A DNA stretch of 22,057 bases from JBIOYL01 sp044870185 (GTDB lineage Bacteria > Actinomycetota > CALGFH01): NCBI GenBank assembly GCA_044870185.1, contig JBIOYL010000073.1:1-22057 (forward strand), in the 5' to 3' direction. Positions 14,979-22,057 of this stretch are shown here, one piece after another (within the stretch, counting starts at the first letter, position 1; every line of letters starts with the position of its first letter). The notes below the pieces were generated by a model. That model ran no database searches, was not told the origin of the DNA, and saw only the letters and a program-made list of their open reading frames with translations. The translations under genes and the position numbers were made by a program.

Positions 14979-14997
14979 TCAAGTGGTCATAAGGGCC
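14979..14997 (-). promoter_or_regulatory. Shared 19-bp box upstream of cutR (probable autoregulatory site)
   Basis: On the minus strand this reads GGCCCTTATGACCACTTGA. It is the partner of the htrA box at 12999-13017 with three mismatches, all inside the spacer or at half-site edges. It sits about 24 bp upstream of the cutR ATG and just upstream of the TACCAT -10 candidate. Confidence 0.65.
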
Positions 14998-15014
14998 GGA
15001 CAGCGGGCGCCAAC

Positions 15015-15020
15015 TATACT
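15015..15020 (+). promoter_or_regulatory. Candidate -10 element of the M20 peptidase gene
   Basis: TATACT lies ten bases before the ATG at 15031, which has no ribosome-binding site. A start point about seven bases downstream would leave a leader of only a few bases. No matching -35 is visible. Confidence 0.4.
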
Positions 15021-15030
15021 TGGCCACAGC

Positions 15031-16233
15031 ATGCAGCTTCGCGCCGATCCCGCACCCCTGCTGCCGCTGGTGGCCGACCGCTACAGCGGCGGGCTCGCCT
15101 GCCTGGAGGCCCTGGTCAACCAGGACTCCGGGTCGTACTCGGCGGCCGGGGTGAACCGGGTGGCCGACCTGTGCGAGCAGCGCTTACGGGTGGGCGGCTG
15201 GACGGTCCAGCGCATCGCCCACGTCCCCGAGGCGGGCGCCCCGCGGCTCGGCGACATCGTGGTCGCCCGCCGGCGCGGCGGGCTCCGCCTCGACCAGGGC
15301 GGCCGCCGCCTGCTGCTCATGGCCCACATGGACACCGTCTTCGACGACGGCGAGGCGGCCGCGCGCCCGTTCCGCACCGCCGACGGTCGCGCCTTCGGGC
15401 CCGGCGTGGCCGACGACAAGGCCGGCATCGTGGCCGGCTTCGACGCCATGGAGGCGCTGTGCGACGACGCCGGGTTCGACCGGTTCGCCGAGGTCACCTT
15501 TGTCTGCTCCTCCGATGAGGAGATCGGCTCGCCGTTCTCCAAGCCGCTGCTGCAGCGCCTGGCCCACTCCCACGACGTCGGCATCGGCCTGGAGGCGGCG
15601 CGGCCGGGCGGCGACCTCGTCTCGGCCCGCAAGGGCATCTGCGACTACACGATCGACATCGTCGGGCGCGCCTCACATGCCGGGGTGCGGCCCGAGCAGG
15701 GCGTCAACGCCGCCCTGGAGGCCGCCCACAAGACCATCGCCCTGCAGGCGCTCAACGGGCGCTGGCCGGGGGTCACCTGCAACGTCGGCGTGCTGCGGGC
15801 CGGCTCCCGGGCCAACGTGATCGCCGCCGACGGCCACCTGCACCTGGAGCTGCGGGCGGCCACCCTGGACGCGTTCAGGCGGGCGGTCGCCGCCATCGAG
15901 CAGATCGCCGCCACCTCGTTCGTGCCCGGCACCCGGGCCAGCCTGCGGCCCGTGTACCAGCACCTGCCCATGGAGCGCACCGCCGCGATCGGCGAGCTGG
16001 TCGTCGAGGCGCAGCTGGTGGCCAAGGCGCTCGGCTTCGAGGTCGGCGAGCAGGCGACCGGCGGGGCCGGCGACGCCAACTCCACCGCCGCCGCCGGGCT
16101 GCCGACCATCGACGGCCTGGCGCCGGTCGGGGGCGACGCCCACGGCCCCGACGAGTGGCTCGACCTGGCCAGCGTCGTCCCGCGCACCGCCCTGCTGGCC
16201 GGGCTGATCGCCCGCCTCGGCAGCGCCGGATAG
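15031..16233 (+). CDS. M20 family metallopeptidase (glutamate carboxypeptidase-like)
   Basis: This di-zinc exopeptidase has 400 residues and no signal peptide, so it is probably cytoplasmic. Visible ligands are His99 and Asp101 (AHMDTVF), Asp128 (GVADDKAG), catalytic Glu163 with Glu164 (SSDEEIGS) and His371 (GGDAHGPDE). A dimerisation lid with RASHAGVRPEQGVNA follows the usual M20 layout. The ORGANISATION resembles carboxypeptidase G2-type enzymes that release C-terminal glutamate or cleave small peptides; the true substrate cannot be told. I start it at 15031 because upstream codons would run across the cutR promoter. The next gene begins four bases after its stop, so they form an operon. 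Confidence 0.9.
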   Translation: MQLRADPAPLLPLVADRYSGGLACLEALVNQDSGSYSAAGVNRVADLCEQRLRVGGWTVQRIAHVPEAGAPRLGDIVVARRRGGLRLDQGGRRLLLMAHMDTVFDDGEAAARPFRTADGRAFGPGVADDKAGIVAGFDAMEALCDDAGFDRFAEVTFVCSSDEEIGSPFSKPLLQRLAHSHDVGIGLEAARPGGDLVSARKGICDYTIDIVGRASHAGVRPEQGVNAALEAAHKTIALQALNGRWPGVTCNVGVLRAGSRANVIAADGHLHLELRAATLDAFRRAVAAIEQIAATSFVPGTRASLRPVYQHLPMERTAAIGELVVEAQLVAKALGFEVGEQATGGAGDANSTAAAGLPTIDGLAPVGGDAHGPDEWLDLASVVPRTALLAGLIARLGSAG

Positions 16234-16237
16234 GCCG

Positions 16238-17383
16238 GTGGCCAGGACCCGCACCCCGCTGCCCAGCCCCCTCAGGCGGCTCATCAAGCTGCTGGCGTTC
16301 TTCTTCATCCTGCACTTCTTCGTGCTCCCGCAGATCGCCGGCGTCCACAAGTCGCTCAACCTGCTCGCCCAGGTCCACGTCGGCCTGCTGGTTGTGGCCG
16401 TGCTGCTCGAGGCCGCCTCCGTGCTCGCCTACACCCGGCTCACCCACTCGGTGCTGCCGCGGGGCCGGTCGCCGGGGCTGTTCACGCTGCTGCGGGTCCA
16501 GCTGTCGACGCTGGCCATCAGCCACGTGGTCCCGGGCGGGTCGGCGGCCGGCGGCGCGCTCGGCTACCGGCTGCTCACCCAGCAAGGGCTGTCGGGCACC
16601 GACACCGCCTTCGCGCTCGCGACCCAGGCGCTCGGCTCGGCGGTCGTGCTCAACGTGATCCTGTGGAGCGCGCTGGTCATCTCCATCCCCCTGGGACACC
16701 ACCTCAGCCCCCTGTACAGCGCGGCGGCGCTGCTCGGCGCCCTGCTCATCGCCGCCTTCGCGGCGCTGGTGGTCCTGCTCATGCGGGGCGAGCAGCGGGC
16801 GGTCACGATCATGCGGGCGATCGCCCGCCGGCTGCCGTTCCTCGACCCCGACCAGGTCGAGCGGGTGGTCCGCCGGCTGGCCGGCCGGCTGCAGACCCTG
16901 ATCGCCGACCGCCGGCTGCTGCTGCGGGCCTTCGTCTGGGCGTCGGCGAACTGGCTGCTGGACGCCGGCTCGCTGTACGTGTTCGTGGCCGCCTTCGGGC
17001 ACCGGGTGCCCTTCTACGGCGTGCTGGTCGCCTTCGGGCTCGCCAACGTGCTGGCCGTGATCCCGGTGACGCCGGCCGGCCTGGGGATCGTCGAGGGCGT
17101 GCTGATCCCGTCGCTGGTCGGCTTCGGAGCACCCCGCGGCGTCGCCACGCTTGCCGTCATCGCCTACCGCCTGGTCAACTTCTGGCTGCCCATCCCGCTC
17201 GGCGGCCTGTCCTACCTGTCGTTGGAGGTGCAGACCGGCCAGGCCGCGTCGCGGCGGCAGGAGGAGCTGCGCAAGCTGGCCGAGCAGTCGCTCGCGGCGG
17301 CCGAGGACCGCCGCAGCTGGGCCAAGCGGCACGGCATGCACGTCCCGCCCCCGCCCCAGCCCGACGACCCGGGCACGCACTGA
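16238..17383 (+). CDS. LPG-synthase-like (YbhN/AglD, UPF0104) integral membrane protein
   Basis: This 381-residue membrane protein has about seven or eight hydrophobic segments and the family's hallmark motifs: SHVVPGGSAAGGALGYRLL around residue 95 and VTPAGLGIVEGVL around 280. The family matches the membrane flippase part of lysyl-phosphatidylglycerol synthase, without the aminoacyl-transferase domain, so the role is probably lipid or lipid-linked substrate handling rather than synthesis; this is inferred. It starts with GTG four bases after the upstream peptidase stop. The C-terminal 50 residues are hydrophilic, with a coiled-coil-like stretch (RRQEELRKLAEQSLAAAEDRR) and a proline tail. Confidence 0.85.
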   Translation: MARTRTPLPSPLRRLIKLLAFFFILHFFVLPQIAGVHKSLNLLAQVHVGLLVVAVLLEAASVLAYTRLTHSVLPRGRSPGLFTLLRVQLSTLAISHVVPGGSAAGGALGYRLLTQQGLSGTDTAFALATQALGSAVVLNVILWSALVISIPLGHHLSPLYSAAALLGALLIAAFAALVVLLMRGEQRAVTIMRAIARRLPFLDPDQVERVVRRLAGRLQTLIADRRLLLRAFVWASANWLLDAGSLYVFVAAFGHRVPFYGVLVAFGLANVLAVIPVTPAGLGIVEGVLIPSLVGFGAPRGVATLAVIAYRLVNFWLPIPLGGLSYLSLEVQTGQAASRRQEELRKLAEQSLAAAEDRRSWAKRHGMHVPPPPQPDDPGTH

Positions 17384-17418
17384 CACAGCCGGCGAGGATG
17401 ATCGCTCCCTCGACCCCT

Positions 17419-17790
17419 CTATCCGACGTGGACCTCCTGCGGTACTGATGCGGGCTCGAAGACTTGGATGAGGCTGTTTCCCGTGCGCGTCTCTGTCGTC
17501 TCACCAAGTGAGGTGGTCGAGGTGGTCGACAGGGCGGAAAGCGGCACCATCTCTGCGTGGAGCTCGCGAGAGCCGGCCTCTTTCAGCGTTGCTTGCCTGA
17601 TGAAGTGTGACACGGACTGGCCTGTGTCCAGCGCTGCCTGGCGAACTGCCTCCTCTTCTTCAGGCGTGAACCGGACGGAGATCATGGCCGCAAGGCGTCG
17701 GCTCCTTGACCTTGGCGCAGGCTGCGGCTCGCCCCACTCCTTGGGGTCGTCCTTATGCGCCTGGTAGTAGTCAGCATCCCTCTGGCCCAT
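17419..17790 (-). CDS. BrnA-like ribbon-helix-helix antitoxin
   Basis: The protein (123 residues from the ATG at 17790) has an N-terminal DADYYQAHKDDPKEWGEP segment and a ribbon-helix-helix core, AMISVRFTPEEEEAVRQAAL then TGQSVSHFIRQATLKEAG. It resembles antitoxins that bind DNA and neutralise BrnT-type toxins. An ATG at 17796 overlaps the toxin stop (TGATG); I prefer 17790 because GGGGAG is then nine bases upstream. The last 45 residues, rich in Ser and Thr, are longer than I expect for the family and may be an altered tail. It lies immediately downstream of the toxin, as in brnTA pairs. The reading frame is intact although the toxin is frameshifted. Confidence 0.75.
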   Translation of the reverse strand: MGQRDADYYQAHKDDPKEWGEPQPAPRSRSRRLAAMISVRFTPEEEEAVRQAALDTGQSVSHFIRQATLKEAGSRELHAEMVPLSALSTTSTTSLGETTETRTGNSLIQVFEPASVPQEVHVG

Positions 17791-17795
17791 GACCA

Positions 17796-18090
17796 TCAGC
17801 TCCCCTCGAAGTACCTCGAGCGTTCACCGGCCGTCGTCTCCCAGCCGGTGATCGGTCGAAGCACGCTCCGGTCTGTGTACAAGCGAATCACGATCGTGAG
17901 CCGGCGACCACCATTCGTCTGCCCGAGCATCTTCCAGTCCCCTGCACGATGACGGATGTTCGGCGCCCAAACCGGACCCGTTGTCCCATACTTCATATAC
18001 TTCTCTTGGTGAGATCCCGTGTCGGGACAGCTCGGTTTCGTTCCCTTCATCCCACTCCCACACTTCGCCGCCTGCGGGCTGCTTCGTCAT
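17796..18090 (-). pseudogene. BrnT-like toxin with a one-base frameshift
   Basis: BrnT-type toxins are small RelE-fold RNases. From the ATG at 18090 the first frame gives WEWDEGNETELSRHGISPRE then VYEVWDNG, the usual BrnT opening. The second half, PVWAPNIRHRAGDWKMLG, GRRLTIVIRLYTDRSVLRPI and WETTAGERSRYFEGS, is the expected BrnT end but lies one base out of frame. Removing one G from the GGG at 17979-17977 would join them into a roughly 97-residue protein. The gene is therefore broken by a single extra base, unless it is a sequencing error or a recoding site. It ends directly at the antitoxin gene and diverges from the DUF6941 gene. Confidence 0.75.
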
Positions 18091-18111
18091 ACAGGACCGG
18101 TACCTTGGTAG

Positions 18112-18140
18112 TTGACGTATTACCGCTGGCACTCTAGTGT
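18112..18140 (+). promoter_or_regulatory. Promoter of the DUF6941-like gene
   Basis: TTGACG (18112-18117) and TAGTGT (18135-18140) are separated by 17 bp. The predicted start leaves a leader of about 33 bases with AGGAGG before the ATG. The element sits in the short gap divergent from the toxin gene, so antitoxin autoregulation could affect it. Confidence 0.55.
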
Positions 18141-18179
18141 ATGACCATATGGCCAACAGCGCCAGTAGGAGGTCAGAAC

Positions 18180-18650
18180 ATGCAGGTCGAGGCTTTCCTC
18201 GCCGACTCGGTGGCTAGCGCCGAGGGCAAGCTGTACGTGCAGGGTGCCGGATGGAACGTGATCAACACCGCGACCGTGCCGGTCCGGCATGCTCGAATCG
18301 GCATCGGGATCATCATTCGCGTTCCGTACACCGCGACGAATCAGCTGCACAAGTTTGAGGTGTACCTGCTTGACGCGGACGGCGAGCAACTTCCCCTGGG
18401 CGATGCCCTTCCGGCAGCAGAGGGGTCGGACGGGAAGATTCGTCGGCTTGGTGGACAGTTCAACGTGGGACGGCCTCCCACGCTGCAACCGGGCGATGAA
18501 CAGCTCGTGGCGATGGCCATCAACATAGACGGTCTGGTGTTCGAGCGGGCGGACTCCTACAGGTTTGTGATCGAACTCGACGGCTCCCCGGAGAAGGAAC
18601 TTCCATTCCGACTGCATCAGATCCTTCAGCCAGCTCCTATTGCAAGCTGA
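18180..18650 (+). CDS. DUF6941-like conserved protein
   Basis: This is a 156-residue protein of unknown function. The opening MQVEAFLADSVASAEGKLYV followed by QGAGWNVINTATVPV, then an all-beta pattern (IGIGIIIRVPYT, HKFEVYLLDADGEQLPL, YRFVIELDGSPEKELPFRL), matches the DUF6941 family as I recall it; the fold is probably a small beta sandwich. There is no signal peptide or membrane segment. The start at 18180 is supported by AGGAGG seven bases upstream. The GC content is lower than in neighbouring genes, which with the adjoining toxin-antitoxin remnant suggests an acquired segment. It stands alone, divergent from the toxin gene. Confidence 0.75.
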   Translation: MQVEAFLADSVASAEGKLYVQGAGWNVINTATVPVRHARIGIGIIIRVPYTATNQLHKFEVYLLDADGEQLPLGDALPAAEGSDGKIRRLGGQFNVGRPPTLQPGDEQLVAMAINIDGLVFERADSYRFVIELDGSPEKELPFRLHQILQPAPIAS

Positions 18651-18780
18651 TGGGCCCCATGTGCTGACCCGGGTTCGAAGCTTCCACGTCGTTCACGGAA
18701 TTCCCCCTGGGCTCCGTGGTCAGGTGCTCGTCGATGTCGCCTCCTTGGTATGTCGGGGTCGGGCCGAGCAGCTCGTCCAT
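18637..18780 (-). CDS. Possible small ORF (47 residues) downstream of the diguanylate cyclase
   Basis: A frame from the ATG at 18780 to TAG at 18637 encodes MDELLGPTPTYQGGDIDEHL and a polar tail ending HMGPISLQ. It begins 43 bases after the cyclase stop and overlaps the last bases of the DUF6941 gene. The ATG itself lacks a ribosome-binding site, although a strong AAGGAGG lies further in, and a GTG preceded by AGGGGG could start a 19-residue version. I cannot name it, and coding status is uncertain. If real, it would be a small acidic peptide. Confidence 0.25.
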   Translation of the reverse strand: MDELLGPTPTYQGGDIDEHLTTEPRGNSVNDVEASNPGQHMGPISLQ

Positions 18781-18823
18781 GACGGGCGCCGCCGGTCGGC
18801 CGACCAGGGCGACGGCCGGCCGG

Positions 18824-19858
18824 TCAGGCGGTGGGCGGGCGGGTGCGGTCGTGCTTGTCGGCGTACATGGCGGCGTCGGCCTCGTGCCAGGCGGCGGGCA
18901 GGCCGGCCGCGCGCCGGGTGGCGTGGCCGACCGAGGCCCGGATGCCGGCGCCGGCGAGCGCGGCCCGGATGCGGGCCGCGAGCGCCGCGGCGGCGTGCTC
19001 GTCGCACTCGACCGCGAGCACGCCGAACTCGTCGCCGCCGAGGCGGGCGACGACGTCGGAGGAGCGCTTGGCATGCTCGAGCACGTACGCCGCCCGGCGC
19101 AGCAGCGCGTCCCCGGCGCCATGCCCACGCGCGTCGTTGACGTGCTTGAGGCCGTCGAGGTCGACCGACACCAGCGAGGCGACCGACCCGTAGCGGCGGC
19201 AGCGCGCCTCCTCCGACGCCAGCGTCTTGTCCCACAGGCGCCGGTTGCCGGCACCGGTGAGCGGGTCGGTGACCGCCTCGCGCTCGGCCAGCTCGACCCG
19301 CCGGCGCGCCTGCGCCACCTGCGCCTCCTCGGCCAGCACGACGCCAAGCAGCTCGCCGAGCAGCTCGAGGGTGGCCAGCCGGTCGACGAGCCGCTCGGAT
19401 CTCGGGTGCGGGTCCATCCCGCACAGCGTGCCGAACAGCGCGCCGTCCGGGCGGCGCAGCGGCACGCCGGCGTAGGCGCCGACCGGCAGCGCCGCGCACA
19501 GCGGCGCCCGGGCGTACGCCGGCACCTCGCCGACGACCGGCGCGACCCGGGGGCCCCGGCCCTCGGCCATCGGCTTGCAGGGCAGGTCGGCCCAGGGGAA
19601 GGTCCGGCCGGCCCGGATCCCGTAGCCGCGGTCGCGGGCGTCGACGACCACGGCCACGCCGTCGGCCCCGCCGTCGCGCAGCCGGGTCACCATCCACAGC
19701 GCAAGATCGGTGCAGCGCGCCAGGTGCACGAGCACCGAGGCCACGGCGGCCTCGAACCTTGCCCCGGAGGCCGGCGCACAGCCCGGCGCGTCCTGCCCGG
19801 ATCGTGGGTGCACACCGGCGGGAAGGATCCAACGGTCTGGGGCACGGGCGGAGCCCAT
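18824..19858 (-). CDS. GAF-GGDEF diguanylate cyclase
   Basis: The protein (344 residues) has an N-terminal GAF-like sensor (about 35-180) and a C-terminal GGDEF domain that would make c-di-GMP from two GTP. Active-site GGDEF is intact at 274-278, metal-site Asp in SVDLDGLKHVND is present, and an inhibitory I-site RSSD (265-268) sits exactly five residues before GGDEF, so product inhibition is expected. There is no membrane segment, so the sensor is cytoplasmic; the ligand is unknown. The ATG at 19858 has AAGGAGG four bases upstream. It lies 26 bases downstream of ku on the same strand, so the two are probably co-transcribed, which is an unusual pairing. Confidence 0.9.
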   Translation of the reverse strand: MGSARAPDRWILPAGVHPRSGQDAPGCAPASGARFEAAVASVLVHLARCTDLALWMVTRLRDGGADGVAVVVDARDRGYGIRAGRTFPWADLPCKPMAEGRGPRVAPVVGEVPAYARAPLCAALPVGAYAGVPLRRPDGALFGTLCGMDPHPRSERLVDRLATLELLGELLGVVLAEEAQVAQARRRVELAEREAVTDPLTGAGNRRLWDKTLASEEARCRRYGSVASLVSVDLDGLKHVNDARGHGAGDALLRRAAYVLEHAKRSSDVVARLGGDEFGVLAVECDEHAAAALAARIRAALAGAGIRASVGHATRRAAGLPAAWHEADAAMYADKHDRTRPPTA

Positions 19859-19884
19859 CCGGCCTCCTTTGCTCGGCCGCCGCC

Positions 19885-20739
19885 CTACTCGCCCGCGGCG
19901 CGCCGGCGGCGGCCGGGCGGCCGGCGCGCGCCGCCGGCGGCCGCCGGGCTCGCCCTGGCCGCCGGCTGCTTGCCGGCCTTGGCGGCCTCCACGCTGGCCC
20001 GCAGCGCCTCCATCAGGTCGACGACCTTGGAGGGCTCCTCGCTCTCCGCGTAGGTGACCTCCTCGCCCTGGACCTTCCTGGCCACCAGCTCCTCGAGCGC
20101 CGCCCGGTACTCGTCGCGGAACTCCTCCGGGTCGAACTCGTCCGACAGGCTTTCGATCAGGCTGCGGGCCATCCGCACCTCCTGGGGGCGGACCTCGACC
20201 GGGGCGTCCAGCTCGTCGAAGGTGGGCGGGCGGATCTCGTCGGGCCAGAACATCGTCTCGAGCACGAAGACCTTGTCGCGCAGGCGCAAGGTGGCCAGGT
20301 GCTCCTTGTCCCGGAAGGCCACCTTGGCCAGGGCGACCTTGTCGTCGTCGACCATGGCCTCGCGCAGGAGCTGGTAGGCCTTGCTGCCGGCCGGCTCGGG
20401 CACCAGGTAGTAGGAGCGCTGGAAGTAGATGGGGTCGATCTCGTCCGCGGCGACGAAGCGCTCGATCTCGATGGCACGCGCGGTCGGGACCGGCGGCGCG
20501 TCGAGCTCCTCGTCGGTCAGGAGCACGTAGTGGTCCTTCTCGTACTCGTAGCCTTTGACGATGTCGGCGAAGTCGACCTCGTCGCCGTCCACCGAGCACA
20601 CCCGCTTGTAGCGGATCCGGCCGCCGTCGGCCGCGTGGAGCTGGTGGAACTTCAGGCCCTTCTCCTGGGTCGCGCCGTACACCTTGACCGGGATCGTCAC
20701 CAGGCCGAATGAGATGGCACCCTTCCAGATGGTTCGCAT
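19885..20739 (-). CDS. ku: Ku, DNA-end-binding protein of non-homologous end joining
   Basis: Bacterial Ku forms a homodimeric ring that loads on double-strand ends and recruits LigD. The 284-residue protein matches family length and shows MRTIWKGAISFGLVTIPVKV at the start, KFHQLHAADGGRIRYKRVC, VVKGYEYEKD-type sequence (IVKGYEYEKDHYVLL) and IDPIYFQRSYYLVPE. The C-terminus is a Lys/Arg/Ala/Pro-rich tail, like the extended basic tails of actinobacterial Ku that aid DNA binding. AGGAG lies seven bases before the ATG at 20739. It diverges from ligD over an 84-bp gap in which TACAGT (minus) and TACGCT (plus) overlap as possible -10 elements. The gene looks intact. Confidence 0.95.
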   Translation of the reverse strand: MRTIWKGAISFGLVTIPVKVYGATQEKGLKFHQLHAADGGRIRYKRVCSVDGDEVDFADIVKGYEYEKDHYVLLTDEELDAPPVPTARAIEIERFVAADEIDPIYFQRSYYLVPEPAGSKAYQLLREAMVDDDKVALAKVAFRDKEHLATLRLRDKVFVLETMFWPDEIRPPTFDELDAPVEVRPQEVRMARSLIESLSDEFDPEEFRDEYRAALEELVARKVQGEEVTYAESEEPSKVVDLMEALRASVEAAKAGKQPAARASPAAAGGARRPPGRRRRAAGE

Positions 20740-20823
20740 GCCCGTGCTCCTGGCAAGCCGGCGGCGGTCCTGCAGCGGTCACTGTACGCTGCCGGACAGC
20801 GGAATTCAGGAGGTTGCCCTGCC

Positions 20824-21978
20824 GTGACCTCGGGCGCACACCGGCGGCCGGCCTTCCCGGCGCCTCTGCCCGTCGAGCGCACCCGGGACGCCTGGCGGAT
20901 GCAGGCCGACGGGCACGAGCTGCGCCTGTCCAACCTCGACAAGGTGTACTGGCCCGGTGAGGGCATCACCAAAGGCGACCTGCTCGCCTACTACCACAAC
21001 GTCGCCCCGCGACTACGCCCTGTTCGACCTGGACCCGTTCGCCCCCTACACCTATGCGGACGTGTGCCAGGTCGCCAAGCTGATCAAGGTCGTGCTGGAC
21101 GGGCTGGGCCTGCGCGCCTTCGCCAAGACGTCGGGGGCGACCGGCATGCAGGTGTTCGTGCCCGTCGAGCCGGTCCATCCGTACGTGGACGTGCGGGCGT
21201 TCGTGGAGCGGGTCGGCCGGCTGGTGGTGCGGGCCGACCCGGACACCGCGACCATGCAGTGGCCCCTGGCCCGGCGGGCCGGGCACGTGTTCATCGACCA
21301 CCAGATGAACCGGTCGGGAGCCAACATCGCCAGCGTGTACTCGGTGCGGCCACGGCCGGGGGCGCCGGTGTCGTGCCCGCTGGACTGGGCCGAGCTGGAC
21401 CAGGACATCGTGCCGGACGACTTCCGCCTCGACAGCGTGTGGGCGCGGTTCGCGGCCGGGGACCGGTTCGCCGGCATGCTGCGCGACCGGCAGTCGCTGG
21501 CCCGGCCCTGGACGCGCTTGGCCTGGCGGCCACCCCACCCGAGCAGGCGGCGGCCGCCGAGCGGCGCGCCCGGCTCGCCGAGGTGCTGGTGGAGAGCAAG
21601 GCCGTGCGCCTGTCGCAGGGCGTGCAGGGCGCCGGCGTCGCCTACTTCGAGCAGGTGCGGGCGCTGGGCTTGGAGGGGATCATGGCCAAGCGGCTGGCCA
21701 GCCCCTACCGGCCGGGGCGGCGGTCGCCGGACTGGCGCAAGCTGAAGGTGCTGCGACGCCAGGACTGCGTGATCGTGGGCTGGACGGCCGGGCTGGGGTG
21801 GCGGGCGGGGACGCTCGGCTCGCTGCTGCTGGCCGTCTGGGACGACGGCGGGCCGCGCTACGTCGGCAACGTCGGGACCGGCTTCACCGACGACTTCCTC
21901 GGCCGGCTCGCCGCCGAGCTCGAAGCGCGCCAGGAAGGGCCGCATCACCAGGCCCCGCACCGGCCCCATGCGCTGTGA
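20824..21978 (+). pseudogene. ligD: Broken LigD (polymerase-ligase of end joining), internal deletions and frame changes
   Basis: The GTG at 20824 (AGGAGG ten bases upstream) opens the LigD polymerase domain: LRLSNLDKVYWP and GITKGDLLAYYHNVAP. At about 21007-21012 the sequence jumps, with a change of frame, to YALFDLDPFAPYTYADV, keeping the catalytic DLD but losing roughly 90 residues. This frame runs through AKTSGATGMQVFVPVEP, HVFIDHQMNRSGANIASVYS and FAGMLRDRQSL, then the frame changes again near 21500. The ligase part resumes only at AVRLSQGVQGAGVAYFEQ, then LGLEGIMAKRLASPYRPGRR and WRKLKVLRRQDCVIVGWT, lacking the N-terminal ligase region with the catalytic lysine. Homology stops near 21935, before the end of the OB fold. 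No intact LigD product is possible as written; assembly error is an alternative. Confidence 0.8.
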
Positions 21979-22057
21979 CGCGTCGATCGTGAGCGTGGAG
22001 CGGCTGGCGTCCACGGGATGGACGGTCCAGGTGGATCGGGCCGACGACGAGCCCTCG
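21930..22057 (-). CDS. Fragment of an opposite-strand gene, possibly SRPBCC-like, running off the right edge
   Basis: Reading the minus strand from the window end gives STWTVHPVDASRSTLTIDAS then QRMGPVRGLVMRPFLARFE. This beta-strand, glycine, amphipathic-helix pattern resembles the C-terminal end of SRPBCC (polyketide cyclase/START-like) proteins. It abuts the truncated LigD end at about 21930-21940, after which the frame is only antisense to ligD. It therefore seems to be a 3' portion joined tail-to-tail to the ligD remnant. The gene's start is outside the window, and the family call is tentative. Confidence 0.4.

Noticed and set aside
15875..17386. Minus-strand frame of 503 codons opposite the LPG-synthase-like gene
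   Set aside because: Its composition is low-complexity Gln/Arg/Gly, typical of antisense readings; the plus frame has membrane segments and family motifs.
17384..17418. Intrinsic terminator between the convergent LPG-synthase-like and antitoxin genes
   Set aside because: No GC stem followed by a T-run is present; the same is true of the other gene ends checked.
18785..18830. Terminator hairpin after the diguanylate cyclase
   Set aside because: GGTCGGCCGACC is a short palindrome, but it has no T-tract and is common in such GC-rich DNA.
1..22057. tRNA or rRNA genes
   Set aside because: I found no cloverleaf with a GTTCGAATCC-type arm and no rRNA-like stretch.

Overview
The window is very GC-rich and carries a gene set typical of Actinomycetota: SufR-controlled Suf, an AdnA/AdnB-type resection pair, Ku with a LigD remnant, and a CutRS/MprAB-like two-component system beside an HtrA protease. 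GTG starts are used, and several promoters look leaderless or nearly so. I cannot name the genus; a soil-type or deep-branching actinomycete, or a metagenome-assembled genome, would fit.

Left part (1-3432). A minus-strand sufR-sufB operon runs off the left edge. sufB is interrupted at Cys201 by the start of an apparent intein. The sufR promoter carries a perfect 12-bp inverted repeat. Next come a membrane acyltransferase 3 protein (minus) and a small Cys-rich protein (plus).

DNA-repair block (3510-11097). adnA and adnB lie on the minus strand and encode paired UvrD-like motor plus RecB-like nuclease proteins. They are joined by a tandem array of ATGA stop/start overlaps that makes a chain of three mini-ORFs. 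Upstream of adnA a 42-bp tandem repeat lies between two DnaA-box-like sites. A secreted lipoprotein nuclease of the SNase family is transcribed divergently.

Envelope-stress block (11436-14954). A response regulator, a sensor kinase with an extracytoplasmic cysteine pair, and a membrane-anchored HtrA protease are all on the minus strand. Near-identical 19-bp sequences lie upstream of the regulator and of the protease, suggesting that the regulator controls both.

Right part (15031-22057). An M20 metallopeptidase and an LPG-synthase-like membrane protein form a plus-strand pair. A BrnT/BrnA-type toxin-antitoxin pair follows, with its toxin frameshifted and antitoxin intact, then a divergent DUF6941-like protein. 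A diguanylate cyclase lies 26 nt downstream of ku. Divergent from ku is a ligD gene broken by deletions and frame changes and joined to a fragment of an opposite-strand gene. Read together, the window pairs DNA-end resection (AdnAB) with end joining (Ku), but the end-joining ligase present here appears non-functional, or the assembly is faulty there.
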